A stretch of 36,104 nt of DNA, taken from positions 1-36,104 of the forward strand of contig CASEVW010000141.1 of the NCBI GenBank assembly GCA_949291395.1, given 5' to 3'. The DNA comes from an uncultured Oscillospiraceae bacterium (GTDB lineage Bacteria; Bacillota; Clostridia; Oscillospirales; Ruminococcaceae). Shown piece after piece: positions 7,998-17,667 of the stretch. Every line of letters starts with the position of its first letter. Position 1 is the stretch's first letter. The translations under genes and the position numbers were made by a program. The notes below the pieces were generated by a model. That model did no database searches, was not told the origin of the DNA, and was given only the letters and a program-made list of their open reading frames with translations.

Positions 7998-9348
7998 ATT
8001 CCGGCAGCGTTTGGTCGATCTTTTTCATCATATTCCGGTACAGCAGCACCGCCGCCAGGGCCGCCAGGCATTCCGCCACCGGGAAGGCCGCCCACACGCC
8101 GTTCAGCCCCCACACACGGGAGAGCACCGTCGCCAGGGGCGGGATGATCACCAGCTGACGCAGCAGCGACACCACCAGTGAGTGCACCCCTTTGCCCAGG
8201 GCCTCAAAACAGCCCGCCAGCACGGTGCCGAAGGTGGAAGCCAGAAAGCCCAGGCTGATGATGCGCAGCATGGGCACGGCAATGGCCAGCATGGCCTCGT
8301 CCGCATCGAACAGGCTCATGATCTGCGCCGGGAAGGCCCAGGCCAGCAGGGTGCCCGCCGCCATGATCAGGGCGGTGAGCACCAGGTCCCATCGGATGGT
8401 CTGGTGCATCCGGTGCTTTTTGCCCGCCCCATAGTTGTAGCTGACGATGGGCCGCATGCCCTGGATCAGGCCGTTGGCAGGCATATACACAAAGGTCTGT
8501 AACTTAAAGTACAGGCCGAACACCGCCACCCCAAGCTGGTGCAGCTGGGCCAGCAGGGCATTCAGCACGCCCACCAGCAGGCTGGGCATGGCGGTCATCA
8601 GGCAGGAGGGGATGCCCACCGCATAAATGGTCTTGGCGATGGACGGGTCGATGCCCATATCCGTCCGGCGGATGTGGATGCCGGTATTGGTGCGGATAAA
8701 GTAGATCACTGCCAGGGTGCAGGCGGTCATCTGGCCGATGATGGTGGCCACCGCCGCACCGGTCACCTCCATGCGGGGCGCGCCGAACATGCCAAAGATC
8801 AGGATCGGGTCCAGGATGATATTCACAATGGCTCCCACCCCCTGCAGGATCATGGGCACGAACATATTCCCCACCGACTGGAACAGCTTTTCAATGTAAA
8901 TGTGGTACAGGCTGCCGAAGGCCAGGCAGATGACCACACGGGTATAGTCCACGCTCATCTTCAAAATGGCGGGATCGCTGGTGAACATGCGCAGGAAGGG
9001 CTCTGCCGCAAACAGGCCCACCAGCAAAAACAGCAGCGAATGGATGGCGGTGAACACCACGCCCATGGAGGCAGCCTTGTCCACCGCTTTGTAATTGCCC
9101 TGGCCCAGGTTGCGGGCGATGAATGCGTTGGAACCCACGCCAAAGCCCACCGCCACCGCCAGCACCATGTTTTGCAGCGGGAACGCCAGCGACACGGCGG
9201 TGAGGGCGTCGCTGCTGAGGCGGGCCACAAAGACGCTGTCCACCACATTATACAGGGACTGGATCATCATGGAAACAATGGGCGGCAGCGACATGCTCAC
9301 CAGCAGCGGCAGCACCGGGCGCTGGCCCATACGACTTGCATTGCTCAT
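7996..9348 (-). CDS. MATE-family efflux transporter
   Basis: A 450-residue multidrug and toxin extrusion protein with about twelve membrane helices in two pseudo-repeats. The N-terminus (MGQRPVLPLLVSMSLPPIVSMMIQSLYNVVDSVFVARL) is typical of the Clostridial MATE group, and the second half has GLIQGMRPIVSYNYGAGK. These proteins export cationic drugs, metabolites or dyes using sodium or proton gradients. Start: ATG 9348, with AAGGAG nine bases before. The same frame stays open upstream for 29 more codons through the leader hairpin, but without a better ribosome site. Confidence 0.92.
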   Translation of the reverse strand: MSNASRMGQRPVLPLLVSMSLPPIVSMMIQSLYNVVDSVFVARLSSDALTAVSLAFPLQNMVLAVAVGFGVGSNAFIARNLGQGNYKAVDKAASMGVVFTAIHSLLFLLVGLFAAEPFLRMFTSDPAILKMSVDYTRVVICLAFGSLYHIYIEKLFQSVGNMFVPMILQGVGAIVNIILDPILIFGMFGAPRMEVTGAAVATIIGQMTACTLAVIYFIRTNTGIHIRRTDMGIDPSIAKTIYAVGIPSCLMTAMPSLLVGVLNALLAQLHQLGVAVFGLYFKLQTFVYMPANGLIQGMRPIVSYNYGAGKKHRMHQTIRWDLVLTALIMAAGTLLAWAFPAQIMSLFDADEAMLAIAVPMLRIISLGFLASTFGTVLAGCFEALGKGVHSLVVSLLRQLVIIPPLATVLSRVWGLNGVWAAFPVAECLAALAAVLLYRNMMKKIDQTLPE

Positions 9349-9370
9349 AACATTTTTCTCCTTGACACAC

Positions 9371-9426
9371 AAAAAGAGCCATATATTCGCCTGTTTGTAA
9401 GTCAGAAACAGGAAAATATATAGCCC
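9371..9426 (-). promoter_or_regulatory. Terminator-like hairpin in the leader of the MATE gene
   Basis: On the transcribed (minus) strand, twelve base pairs (arms 9415-9426 and 9376-9387 with wobbles), an inner loop, then CCTGTTT/AAACAGG, followed by five T at 9371-9375. It lies between the promoter at 9480-9508 and the ribosome site, so it could stop transcription early and act as an attenuator. It does not match a riboswitch class I know. Confidence 0.7.
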
Positions 9427-9445
9427 TTCATACACAAAAATTCAT

Positions 9446-9463
9446 CGGCATGCCCCCATGCCG
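9446..9463 (-). promoter_or_regulatory. Upstream leader hairpin of the MATE transcript
   Basis: A perfect seven-pair stem CGGCATG/CATGCCG with a four-base loop, close to the predicted 5' end of the MATE mRNA and upstream of the terminator-like hairpin. Confidence 0.6.
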
Positions 9464-9479
9464 TTTTGGGACGGCTATT

Positions 9480-9508
9480 ATAATACCATCCCTGTCTAAC
9501 TTTGTCAA
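9480..9508 (-). promoter_or_regulatory. Strong sigma-A promoter of the MATE gene
   Basis: On the minus strand: TTGACA (9503-9508), 17-base spacer, TATTAT (9480-9485). Predicted start near 9473 gives a leader of about 125 bases. Confidence 0.88.
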
Positions 9509-9516
9509 GCACAAAC

Positions 9517-9563
9517 AAAAAGCGGCATGGAAGGCCTTGTTTCGGCCTTCCATGCCGCTTTTT
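9517..9563. terminator. Terminator after the Cys-tailed protein gene
   Basis: A perfect 20-base inverted repeat (9517-9536 / 9544-9563) with A-rich and T-rich ends on both sides. Read on the minus strand it ends the gene at 9585-9920. Confidence 0.94.
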
Positions 9564-9584
9564 CAAATCTTACTTGCCGCCGGT

Positions 9585-9920
9585 TCAGCAGCCGCAGCCC
9601 CCGCCGCAGCAGTTGTTGCAGCCATCTTCCCCATCATAGTTGGGGTAGTACAGGTTGTTGGCCACGAACTCCAGTTTTTCTTTCAAAATGTTTTCCAGCC
9701 CGCCGATCACGTTGACCATGTTGGCCACCGATTCGTTGACCTCCATCATCTGGCTGAAGTCGATCTCCTCCATGGCCAGAGCCTTTTGCAGCTTTTCACC
9801 TTCGGCGTTGAGAATGTGGCTCATGGCGGTCTCTTCCAGGGCGATGCTCTCCAGCAGATCGGTGACGGCTTGGCGCATACTCACAGGGTTGGGATTGCAG
9901 GCAATACTCGGCATAGACAT
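9585..9920 (-). CDS. Small hypothetical protein with LSHILNAEGEK-type motif and Gly/Cys tail
   Basis: A 111-residue protein. Residues 20-45 (TDLLESIALEETAMSHILNAEGEK) match a motif seen in many Firmicutes surface or exosporium-type and collagen-like proteins; this resemblance is from memory of the family, not a search. The middle is a likely coiled coil (about 45-85, SVANMVNVIGGLENILKEKLEF). The last 14 residues are a Cys/Gly tail with six Cys. GGAGGT precedes the ATG. No enzyme motif is seen. Disulfide or metal cross-linking in a surface or spore layer is possible. Its tail recalls the Cys-rich protein at 29959-31332. Confidence 0.75.
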   Translation of the reverse strand: MSMPSIACNPNPVSMRQAVTDLLESIALEETAMSHILNAEGEKLQKALAMEEIDFSQMMEVNESVANMVNVIGGLENILKEKLEFVANNLYYPNYDGEDGCNNCCGGGCGC

Positions 9921-10026
9921 TGTGCGTTACCTCCGTAAATTTGGATTCCCACATTTGAATGTTGGTTAACCCACTATATGCTTTTGCCAAGATTTTGTGC
10001 AGATACCCGGCCAATTCTTCCCTGTT

Positions 10027-12015
10027 TTATCCGTTCATCCGGTGTTCCGGGGCAATGTACAAACTGTCCTTGCCGATGCGTTTTGCCTGATACATGGCCG
10101 CATCCGCTTTTTCGTACAGGGCGGCAAAGTCCACGCAGTCTTTGTCCATATAGGCAACGCCGATGCTCACCGACACATGGTATTTGGTGTAGTACTCATC
10201 CAGTTCCCGGTGCACGGCCTGCAAAAAGCGCTCGCCTTTTTTGGCCACTGTTTCCGGCGAAAGGTAGCCGGTCAAAAACACCACGAACTCGTCGCCGCCT
10301 AGCCGGGCCTTGATGTCGTTTTCCCGGAACTGCCGGCGCAGCAGCTGAGCGAACCGGCGCAGCAGCGCGTCACCCTCGGCATGGCCGGCGGTGTCGTTCA
10401 CCGTTTTAAAGTTGTCCAGGTCCATCATCAGCATTACGCCCTGTCCCTCCGGGTCCTCCGCACGCCACTTCTGCACGTATTCCGTCAGCCTGCGCCGGTT
10501 GTCCAGTCCGGTAAGTTCATCCTGGTAATTACGCTTTTCGCTGTCTGAAAGGTCCTGCCGCAGCAGATCCTCCCGATCCCGCTGGGCGCTCACGTCCTCC
10601 ACAAAGGCATACAAGGTATCCAGGGAGATGGTGCGGTGGATGTGCAGCAGCCGGCCGTCTTTGGTGACAACGCTTTCCACGTTGTCCATCATTTCGTTAT
10701 CGTTCTGCTTGACCTTCTCCACCCGCTGCTGGAACACCTCCACGATCCTCGCTTTGCACTCTTCCTCGGTCATGGCCATGATATCCAGCAGATGATCCGA
10801 GAAAAAGAACTGGTTCAGCTTGGGGTAGTACTCATAGGCTGCCACCCCCTGGCCCATGTCATTGGCAATGGTGGAAAGCCGGGTCCCTGCCAGCTGGATG
10901 ACCGCAAGCACCTTGTCCAGATTGTCCGCCAGTTCGTCCAGGTCCCGTGTGGAGCCTCGGCCAAAAGAAATGTCCCGCTCGCCAGACACAAAACGAAGCA
11001 GGCCCTCGTTGATGTTTTCCACGCCCCGCAGCACCAGCCGGTCGATGAGGAAGAAGAGGGCTACCACGATCAGGACCGACAGCCCTGCCAGGCAGGCGGC
11101 GATCACCCTCATATAGGTATTCACGTTTTCTTTCATGTGCTGCAGCGTGGTGGCACAGCCGATGAGCATGCCCTCGTGATCCTGCACGCACACCAGCTGC
11201 TTTTCCCCGTTCACCACCATGATCTGGGGATCCTGCAAAGCAGTGAGCAGCATTTCCTTGCGGTTTTCGATCTGCAGCGCCTGGTCATTGTTGGCAGAAA
11301 CGCCCAGCAGCTGGTCAGTGGCTTCTTCAATGGCAAACACCGTGCGGTAATGCCGGGTGGGAATGGTTCCAAAATACCGCTCGATGCTGTAGGCATCCTC
11401 AAATTTGGTCAGCGTCTCCGGCGAAGCCTCGATCCATATCACACTGCCCCCCAGATAGTCCGAGCGGATGGCTAGGTTCACTGTTTCCTCACCGGCGGCA
11501 AGAGAAACGCCCTGCAGATCGATCACAGGATCTACCCGCTCAGGGTCTTCGAGCAGCGGAAGAATCTCCGCCGCCCGGGGATCATCCGAAATATCCAGGC
11601 CAATGCACGCCGGCGCGCTGCTTTGCAGGATCACGCCGTCCAGGCCGATCACATGGATGACGTCCAGGCCTCTGCTTTTGGCGGCCTCCTGCCACTCCTC
11701 GTTGGACACAGCGCCGTCGGGGCTGCTTTCCGCCAGGGCGTTCACCAGCTCCAGCCGGTTCAGGCGGTCGTTGAGAAACAACTGCCGCGCCTCGTCCTCC
11801 AGCTCTTCGTTGATCTTCATGTTCTCCACGATCTGGTCAATGATCGTGCGGGAGGACGCTTTCTCCATGCTCAGCTCGTGCCCCATGGAGATCAGCCAGC
11901 AGACGGCCAACAGTGCCACTCCTGCCACAAGCATCACCAGGGAAATATAAGTAAGTATTTTCAGGCGCATATTCAGCCGTTTTTTGCCGCCTTTGTTTGA
12001 CAGCCTTCGATCCAC
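10027..12015 (-). CDS. Membrane diguanylate cyclase (GGDEF) paralog 1
   Basis: A 662-residue protein. One membrane helix at about residues 16-40, an extracellular sensor region of about 260 residues, a second helix near 304-326, a HAMP-like linker, a PAS-like segment (MGQGVAAYEYYPKLNQFFFSDHLLDIM) and a C-terminal GGDEF domain. The active site is RLGGDEFVVF, and RxxD lies five residues before it (REND), the product-inhibition site, so it should make c-di-GMP and be feedback-limited. Start: GTG at 12015 after AGAGGTG; this aligns with the start of paralog 2. Much of the length is close to paralog 2. No EAL domain is present. Confidence 0.92.
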   Translation of the reverse strand: MDRRLSNKGGKKRLNMRLKILTYISLVMLVAGVALLAVCWLISMGHELSMEKASSRTIIDQIVENMKINEELEDEARQLFLNDRLNRLELVNALAESSPDGAVSNEEWQEAAKSRGLDVIHVIGLDGVILQSSAPACIGLDISDDPRAAEILPLLEDPERVDPVIDLQGVSLAAGEETVNLAIRSDYLGGSVIWIEASPETLTKFEDAYSIERYFGTIPTRHYRTVFAIEEATDQLLGVSANNDQALQIENRKEMLLTALQDPQIMVVNGEKQLVCVQDHEGMLIGCATTLQHMKENVNTYMRVIAACLAGLSVLIVVALFFLIDRLVLRGVENINEGLLRFVSGERDISFGRGSTRDLDELADNLDKVLAVIQLAGTRLSTIANDMGQGVAAYEYYPKLNQFFFSDHLLDIMAMTEEECKARIVEVFQQRVEKVKQNDNEMMDNVESVVTKDGRLLHIHRTISLDTLYAFVEDVSAQRDREDLLRQDLSDSEKRNYQDELTGLDNRRRLTEYVQKWRAEDPEGQGVMLMMDLDNFKTVNDTAGHAEGDALLRRFAQLLRRQFRENDIKARLGGDEFVVFLTGYLSPETVAKKGERFLQAVHRELDEYYTKYHVSVSIGVAYMDKDCVDFAALYEKADAAMYQAKRIGKDSLYIAPEHRMNG

Positions 12016-12063
12016 CTTTGAAACACCTCTTTGTTTTTGCGGGCCTTGTCCATCGTCCGCCTG

Positions 12064-12107
12064 AAAAAAACAGCGGAGCCTATGCACGATTACATAGACC
12101 CCGCCGT
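12064..12107 (-). promoter_or_regulatory. Terminator-like leader hairpin of GGDEF paralog 1
   Basis: Arms 12099-12107 and 12070-12078 with an inner TATG/CATA stem, followed on the minus strand by seven T (12064-12070). It lies downstream of the gene's own promoter (12186-12214), so it can act on this gene's transcription; it may also end read-through from paralog 2. Confidence 0.72.
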
Positions 12108-12185
12108 ATTTTTTATAGGGAACGGACAACGATCTGTTTTATCCCAAGTTTTTTTAAAACAAATCGAAAGACGATTGCTAACCCT

Positions 12186-12214
12186 ATTATACCCATCGTC
12201 CCGCCGCCCGTCAA
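12186..12214 (-). promoter_or_regulatory. Sigma-A promoter of GGDEF paralog 1
   Basis: Minus strand: TTGACG (12209-12214), 17-base spacer, TATAAT (12186-12191). Predicted leader about 165 bases. Confidence 0.87.
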
Positions 12215-12256
12215 GAGGATTTTTGCCCGGTGCAAAGCCATTTTGCGCCGCCTTTG

Positions 12257-14257
12257 TCACGTTTTCAGGATGCTGGAGCCATCAATATACAAGCTATCCT
12301 TGCCGCTACGCTTGGCAATATACATGGCGGCATCCGCCCGCTCGCCCAGGGTGTCAAGGTCCGGGCAGTTTTCGTCCATATAGGCAACGCCGATGCTCAC
12401 CGAAACATGGTATTTGGTATAGTACTCCCGCAGCTCCTGGCGCACCGTTTCCAAAAAACGCCGGCCCCGCCGCTCCACTTCTTTGGGAGCGACATACAGC
12501 GGCAGGAACACCACAAATTCGTCGCCGCCCAGCCGAGCCTTGATGTCTCCTTCCCGGAACTGATGGTTCAGCAGCTGTGCAAACAAGCGCAGCAGCCGGT
12601 CGCCCTCGGCGTGGCCCGCCGTGTCGTTCACCATTTTAAAGTTATCCAGATCCATCATGAGCATCACGCCCCGGCCTTTGGGGTTCTGCTTCTTCCACTG
12701 TTCCAGATACTCCGCCAGCCGGCGGCGGTTGCTCAGGCCGGTCAGCTCGTCCACATAACTGCGCTCCTCGCTGTGGCGCAGGTCCTGGCGCAGCATGTCC
12801 TCCCGGTCTCGCTGGGCGCTCACGTCCTCCACAAAGGCATAGGAGGCGTTATAGGAGACCGTACGGTGGATGTGCAGCAGCCGGCCGTCCTTGGTGATGT
12901 AATACTCCACATTCTCCACGATCTCTGCGCCAAGCTCTTCGCCCCGCAGCCGCTGCTTCTCAAACACCTCCACGATCTTATCCTTGCATTCCTTCTCGGT
13001 CATATTCATCAGCTCCAGCAGATGATCCGAGAAGAAAAACTGGTTCAGCTCGGGGTAATATTCGTAAGCTTCCACTTCCTGGCTCATGCCGTTGACTACC
13101 TGGGCCAGCCGGGTGCCGGTCACCTGGATGGCCCCCAGCACCTTGTTCAGATTTTCGGCCAGTTCGCTCAGCTCGTTGGTATTGCCTGGCCCAAACATCA
13201 CGTCCGATTCGCCGGACACAAAGCGCACCAACCCGCTGTTGATCTCTTCCACTTTCCGGAGCATCAGCCAGTCGATCAAAAAGTAAAGGGTAATGCCCAC
13301 CAGGGCGGACAGGCCCACCAAACAAAGTGCCACCACGACCATATAGGCTTTCACATTTTCCATCAGCTGGGCCATAGTGGAAGCACAGCCGATGAGCATG
13401 CCATTGTACTCCTCCACATACACCACCTGGGACTCGCCGTTCACCTGGATCACCTGGGGCTCTTCCAGTGCAGTGCGCAGCGTTTCCAGCCGGTCGTCGA
13501 TCTCCAGTGTCTGCTTGTTATTTTCCGAAATACCCAGCAGCTCATCGGTGGTGCCGTCCACCACAAAGATGGTGCGGTAGCGGCGGGTGGGGATGGTGCT
13601 CACATACCATTTAATGTTGTAGGCGTCCTCGTAATCGTACAGGTCGTCCATGGAGATCTCCAGCTGGATCACACTGCCGCCCATGTAATCGGAACGGAGG
13701 CCCATATAGACCTGCTGGTGGCCGGTGGTAATGGAGATCCCCTCCATATCCACATAATAGGCTTCCCGGCTGTTCGATTCGATCAGCGGGATAAATTCCG
13801 CCAATTCCGGGTGGGCGTAAAAATCAAGGCCAATGCTTGCCGGGGCGCTGCTCTGGACGATCACGCCGTCCGACCCGATCACGTGGATGGCAGCCACATC
13901 CACAGTGTCCGCGATGTTCTGCCATTTGGCGGGATCAGCGTTGCCGTGCAGGTTGCTCTCCAGCAGCGAGCGCACCAGCCGCAGCCGGTTCAGGTAGTCC
14001 TCCACGAACAGGCCCCGGACCTCGGCATTCAGGGTCTCGTTGTTCTTTATGGTCTCCAGCACCTGGGCCACTTCGGCCAGCTGAGACTCTTTTTCCAATT
14101 TGATCTCGTGGAACAAAGAGGTGTTCCAAAACACGCCGGTCAGCAGCAGCGTGGTGACAAGCATCACTGCTGTAATATACAACAGCAGTTTGCGCCGTAT
14201 GTTGAATTTTCGCCTGGCTCCGCCCTTTCTGCTTGCCCTCTTATTGCCGCTTCCCAT
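12257..14257 (-). CDS. Membrane diguanylate cyclase (GGDEF) paralog 2
   Basis: A 666-residue protein with the same layout as paralog 1: basic N-terminus, helix at about 21-45, extracellular sensor of about 260 residues containing IHVIGSDGVIVQSSAPASIGLD, second helix near 300-325, HAMP-like linker, PAS-like segment and GGDEF domain. The active site is RLGGDEFVVF with an I-site RxxD (REGD) five residues before. Start is the ATG at 14257 with a G-rich AGGGGGG site. The GGDEF and PAS parts are much closer to paralog 1 than the sensor part, as expected of a tandem duplication followed by change in ligand range. Confidence 0.93.
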   Translation of the reverse strand: MGSGNKRASRKGGARRKFNIRRKLLLYITAVMLVTTLLLTGVFWNTSLFHEIKLEKESQLAEVAQVLETIKNNETLNAEVRGLFVEDYLNRLRLVRSLLESNLHGNADPAKWQNIADTVDVAAIHVIGSDGVIVQSSAPASIGLDFYAHPELAEFIPLIESNSREAYYVDMEGISITTGHQQVYMGLRSDYMGGSVIQLEISMDDLYDYEDAYNIKWYVSTIPTRRYRTIFVVDGTTDELLGISENNKQTLEIDDRLETLRTALEEPQVIQVNGESQVVYVEEYNGMLIGCASTMAQLMENVKAYMVVVALCLVGLSALVGITLYFLIDWLMLRKVEEINSGLVRFVSGESDVMFGPGNTNELSELAENLNKVLGAIQVTGTRLAQVVNGMSQEVEAYEYYPELNQFFFSDHLLELMNMTEKECKDKIVEVFEKQRLRGEELGAEIVENVEYYITKDGRLLHIHRTVSYNASYAFVEDVSAQRDREDMLRQDLRHSEERSYVDELTGLSNRRRLAEYLEQWKKQNPKGRGVMLMMDLDNFKMVNDTAGHAEGDRLLRLFAQLLNHQFREGDIKARLGGDEFVVFLPLYVAPKEVERRGRRFLETVRQELREYYTKYHVSVSIGVAYMDENCPDLDTLGERADAAMYIAKRSGKDSLYIDGSSILKT

Positions 14258-14313
14258 AAATCAACACGCCCCCCTGTTTTTCACATCTGTGTTTCGCCGG
14301 TATTTGCCCGCAC

Positions 14314-14357
14314 AAAAAGCAGCGGGGCCTATGCTGTGTCACATAACCCCCGCTGCT
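14314..14357 (-). promoter_or_regulatory. Terminator-like leader hairpin of GGDEF paralog 2
   Basis: A ten-pair stem AGCAGCGGGG/CCCCGCTGCT (arms 14348-14357 and 14318-14327), an inner TATG/CATA stem, then five T on the minus strand. It lies downstream of the gene's own promoter and resembles the hairpin before paralog 1. Confidence 0.75.
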
Positions 14358-14417
14358 TCTTTCAAACGAATGCTAACGGTTTTTATACCGAATGAGACCA
14401 GTTTCTATTCTGCTTTT

Positions 14418-14446
14418 ACTATAGCAGATATTCCCATTACAGTCAA
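14418..14446 (-). promoter_or_regulatory. Sigma-A promoter of GGDEF paralog 2
   Basis: Minus strand: TTGACT (14441-14446), 17-base spacer, TATAGT (14418-14423). Placed between the glgX stop and the leader hairpin. Confidence 0.87.
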
Positions 14447-14480
14447 GAAAAACGTACATTTTTTACAAAACTATTTTTCT

Positions 14481-16574
<2,094 letters not shown>

Positions 16575-16638
16575 GGTGTGCTCCCTCCTTTTCCGGGCAG
16601 GTGGATGCCGGGCCGGCCCGGCTCGTTTTGGTCTGTGG

Positions 16639-16980
16639 TCATTCCCAGGTCTGCCAAACCTCCGGGCAGCAGCCCACGGCAGCCTGGCGGCCGTTGCGCA
16701 CGATGGGCGTTTTCAGCAGCTGCTGGTTTTCAAACAGCTTGTCCGCCTGCTGCTCCGGGGCCAAAAAGCGCAGCAGGGTCAGGGTGGCTTTGTCCTTGGC
16801 GTTCTCGTCCACCAAAGCCTGCCAGCCGCCCACCGCCCGGCAGACGTTGTCGAACTCGCCCCGGCTCATGGGCTTTTCCTTCAGGTCGATCATCTGGAAC
16901 TTGATGCCCCGCTCCTTGAACCAGCGCTGGGCCTTTTTGGTGTCGAAGCTTTTATTGGTGCCAAAAATCTGAATGTTCAT
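16639..16980 (-). CDS. ArsC/Spx-fold protein lacking the catalytic cysteine
   Basis: A 113-residue thioredoxin-like protein of the ArsC/Spx/YffB family. The N-terminal loop reads FGTNKSFDTKKAQRWFKERGI; where family members usually have Cys (as in GxKxCDT) this one has Ser11. The C-terminal part has LLKTPIVRNGRQAAVG, matching the conserved TPIxR segment. Without the Cys it cannot work as a classical arsenate reductase; a role as a regulator or a substrate-binding relative is possible. AAGGCGGAA lies upstream of the ATG. Confidence 0.85.
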   Translation of the reverse strand: MNIQIFGTNKSFDTKKAQRWFKERGIKFQMIDLKEKPMSRGEFDNVCRAVGGWQALVDENAKDKATLTLLRFLAPEQQADKLFENQQLLKTPIVRNGRQAAVGCCPEVWQTWE

Positions 16981-17012
16981 CGCATTTCCGCCTTTTTGTT
17001 TTTATTACTTCC

Positions 17013-17021
17013 ATTATACCA
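17013..17021 (-). promoter_or_regulatory. Possible extended -10 promoter of the ArsC-like/glgX unit
   Basis: Minus strand TGGTATAAT, a perfect -10 with an upstream TG, 33 bases before the gene. No good -35 is visible, which an extended -10 can tolerate. Confidence 0.55.
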
Positions 17022-17097
17022 TAGTAAGACGACGCTCTCCCCATTTTTTTCGTTTTGTAGTATACTGGTTTTATTCCCAACGAAAGGATGATCCCCC

Positions 17098-17580
17098 ATG
17101 ACCATACGCTTTGCCACCCCTGCCGACCTGGACGCTTTGGTGGAGCTGGAAGACCAGTGCTTCCCGCCCCAGGAGACCGCCACCCGGGAAGCTTTTGCCC
17201 AGCGCCTGGCGGTGTTCCCCCATCACTTTTGGCTGCTGGAAGAAAACGGCTGGCTGCTGGCCTGCGTGAACGGCTGCGTCACCGACCAGCCCCTGTTGCA
17301 GGATGAAATGTTTGAAAACGCCGCCCTGCACGATGAACAGGGTGCCTGGCAGATGCTCTTCGGGGTGGAGACCCGGCCGGACGCCCAGGGCCGGGGCCTT
17401 GCCAGCCAGCTGATGCAGCGCATGATCCAGGACGCCAAAGCCCAGGGCCGCAAGGGCGTGGTGCTCACCTGCAAGCGGGAACTTCTGCCCTTTTACCAGC
17501 GCTTCGGCTTCGTGAACGAGGGCCAGTCCGCCTCCCAGCACGGCGGCGCTGTGTGGTACGATATGCGGCTCACCTTCTAA
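17098..17580 (+). CDS. GNAT-family N-acetyltransferase
   Basis: A 160-residue acetyl-CoA-dependent acetyltransferase. Motif A is seen as GVETRPDAQGRGLASQLMQRMIQDAK (about residues 88-113) with the acetyl-CoA pyrophosphate loop QGRGLA, and the C-terminal LPFYQRFGFVNEG is the usual motif B. The overall shape resembles arylalkylamine-type GNATs. The acceptor is unknown. GAAAGGATG precedes the ATG; TATACT at 17061-17066 may be its -10 box. It lies alone before yaaA, 87 bases away. Confidence 0.9.
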   Translation: MTIRFATPADLDALVELEDQCFPPQETATREAFAQRLAVFPHHFWLLEENGWLLACVNGCVTDQPLLQDEMFENAALHDEQGAWQMLFGVETRPDAQGRGLASQLMQRMIQDAKAQGRKGVVLTCKRELLPFYQRFGFVNEGQSASQHGGAVWYDMRLTF

Positions 17581-17667
17581 ACTGGCCCTGTTGCGTACAA
17601 TTTGCCCCGGCAACAGCCCGCCGGGCGCAGAGCTGTTACAATGAGTGCAAGAAAGGAGGCCCCGCCC

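Noticed and set aside
9349-9435. Longer N-terminus for the MATE protein
   Set aside because: The frame is open but runs through the leader hairpin and has no ribosome site; ATG 9348 has AAGGAG and matches the family N-terminus.
9371-9463. Guanidine (mini-ykkC) riboswitch before the MATE gene
   Set aside because: Two hairpins are present, but their loops do not carry the ACGR-type sequence of that class.
12064-12180. c-di-GMP riboswitch in the GGDEF leaders
   Set aside because: The conserved core of the class I or II aptamer was not found; only a terminator-like hairpin and a short shared sequence are visible.
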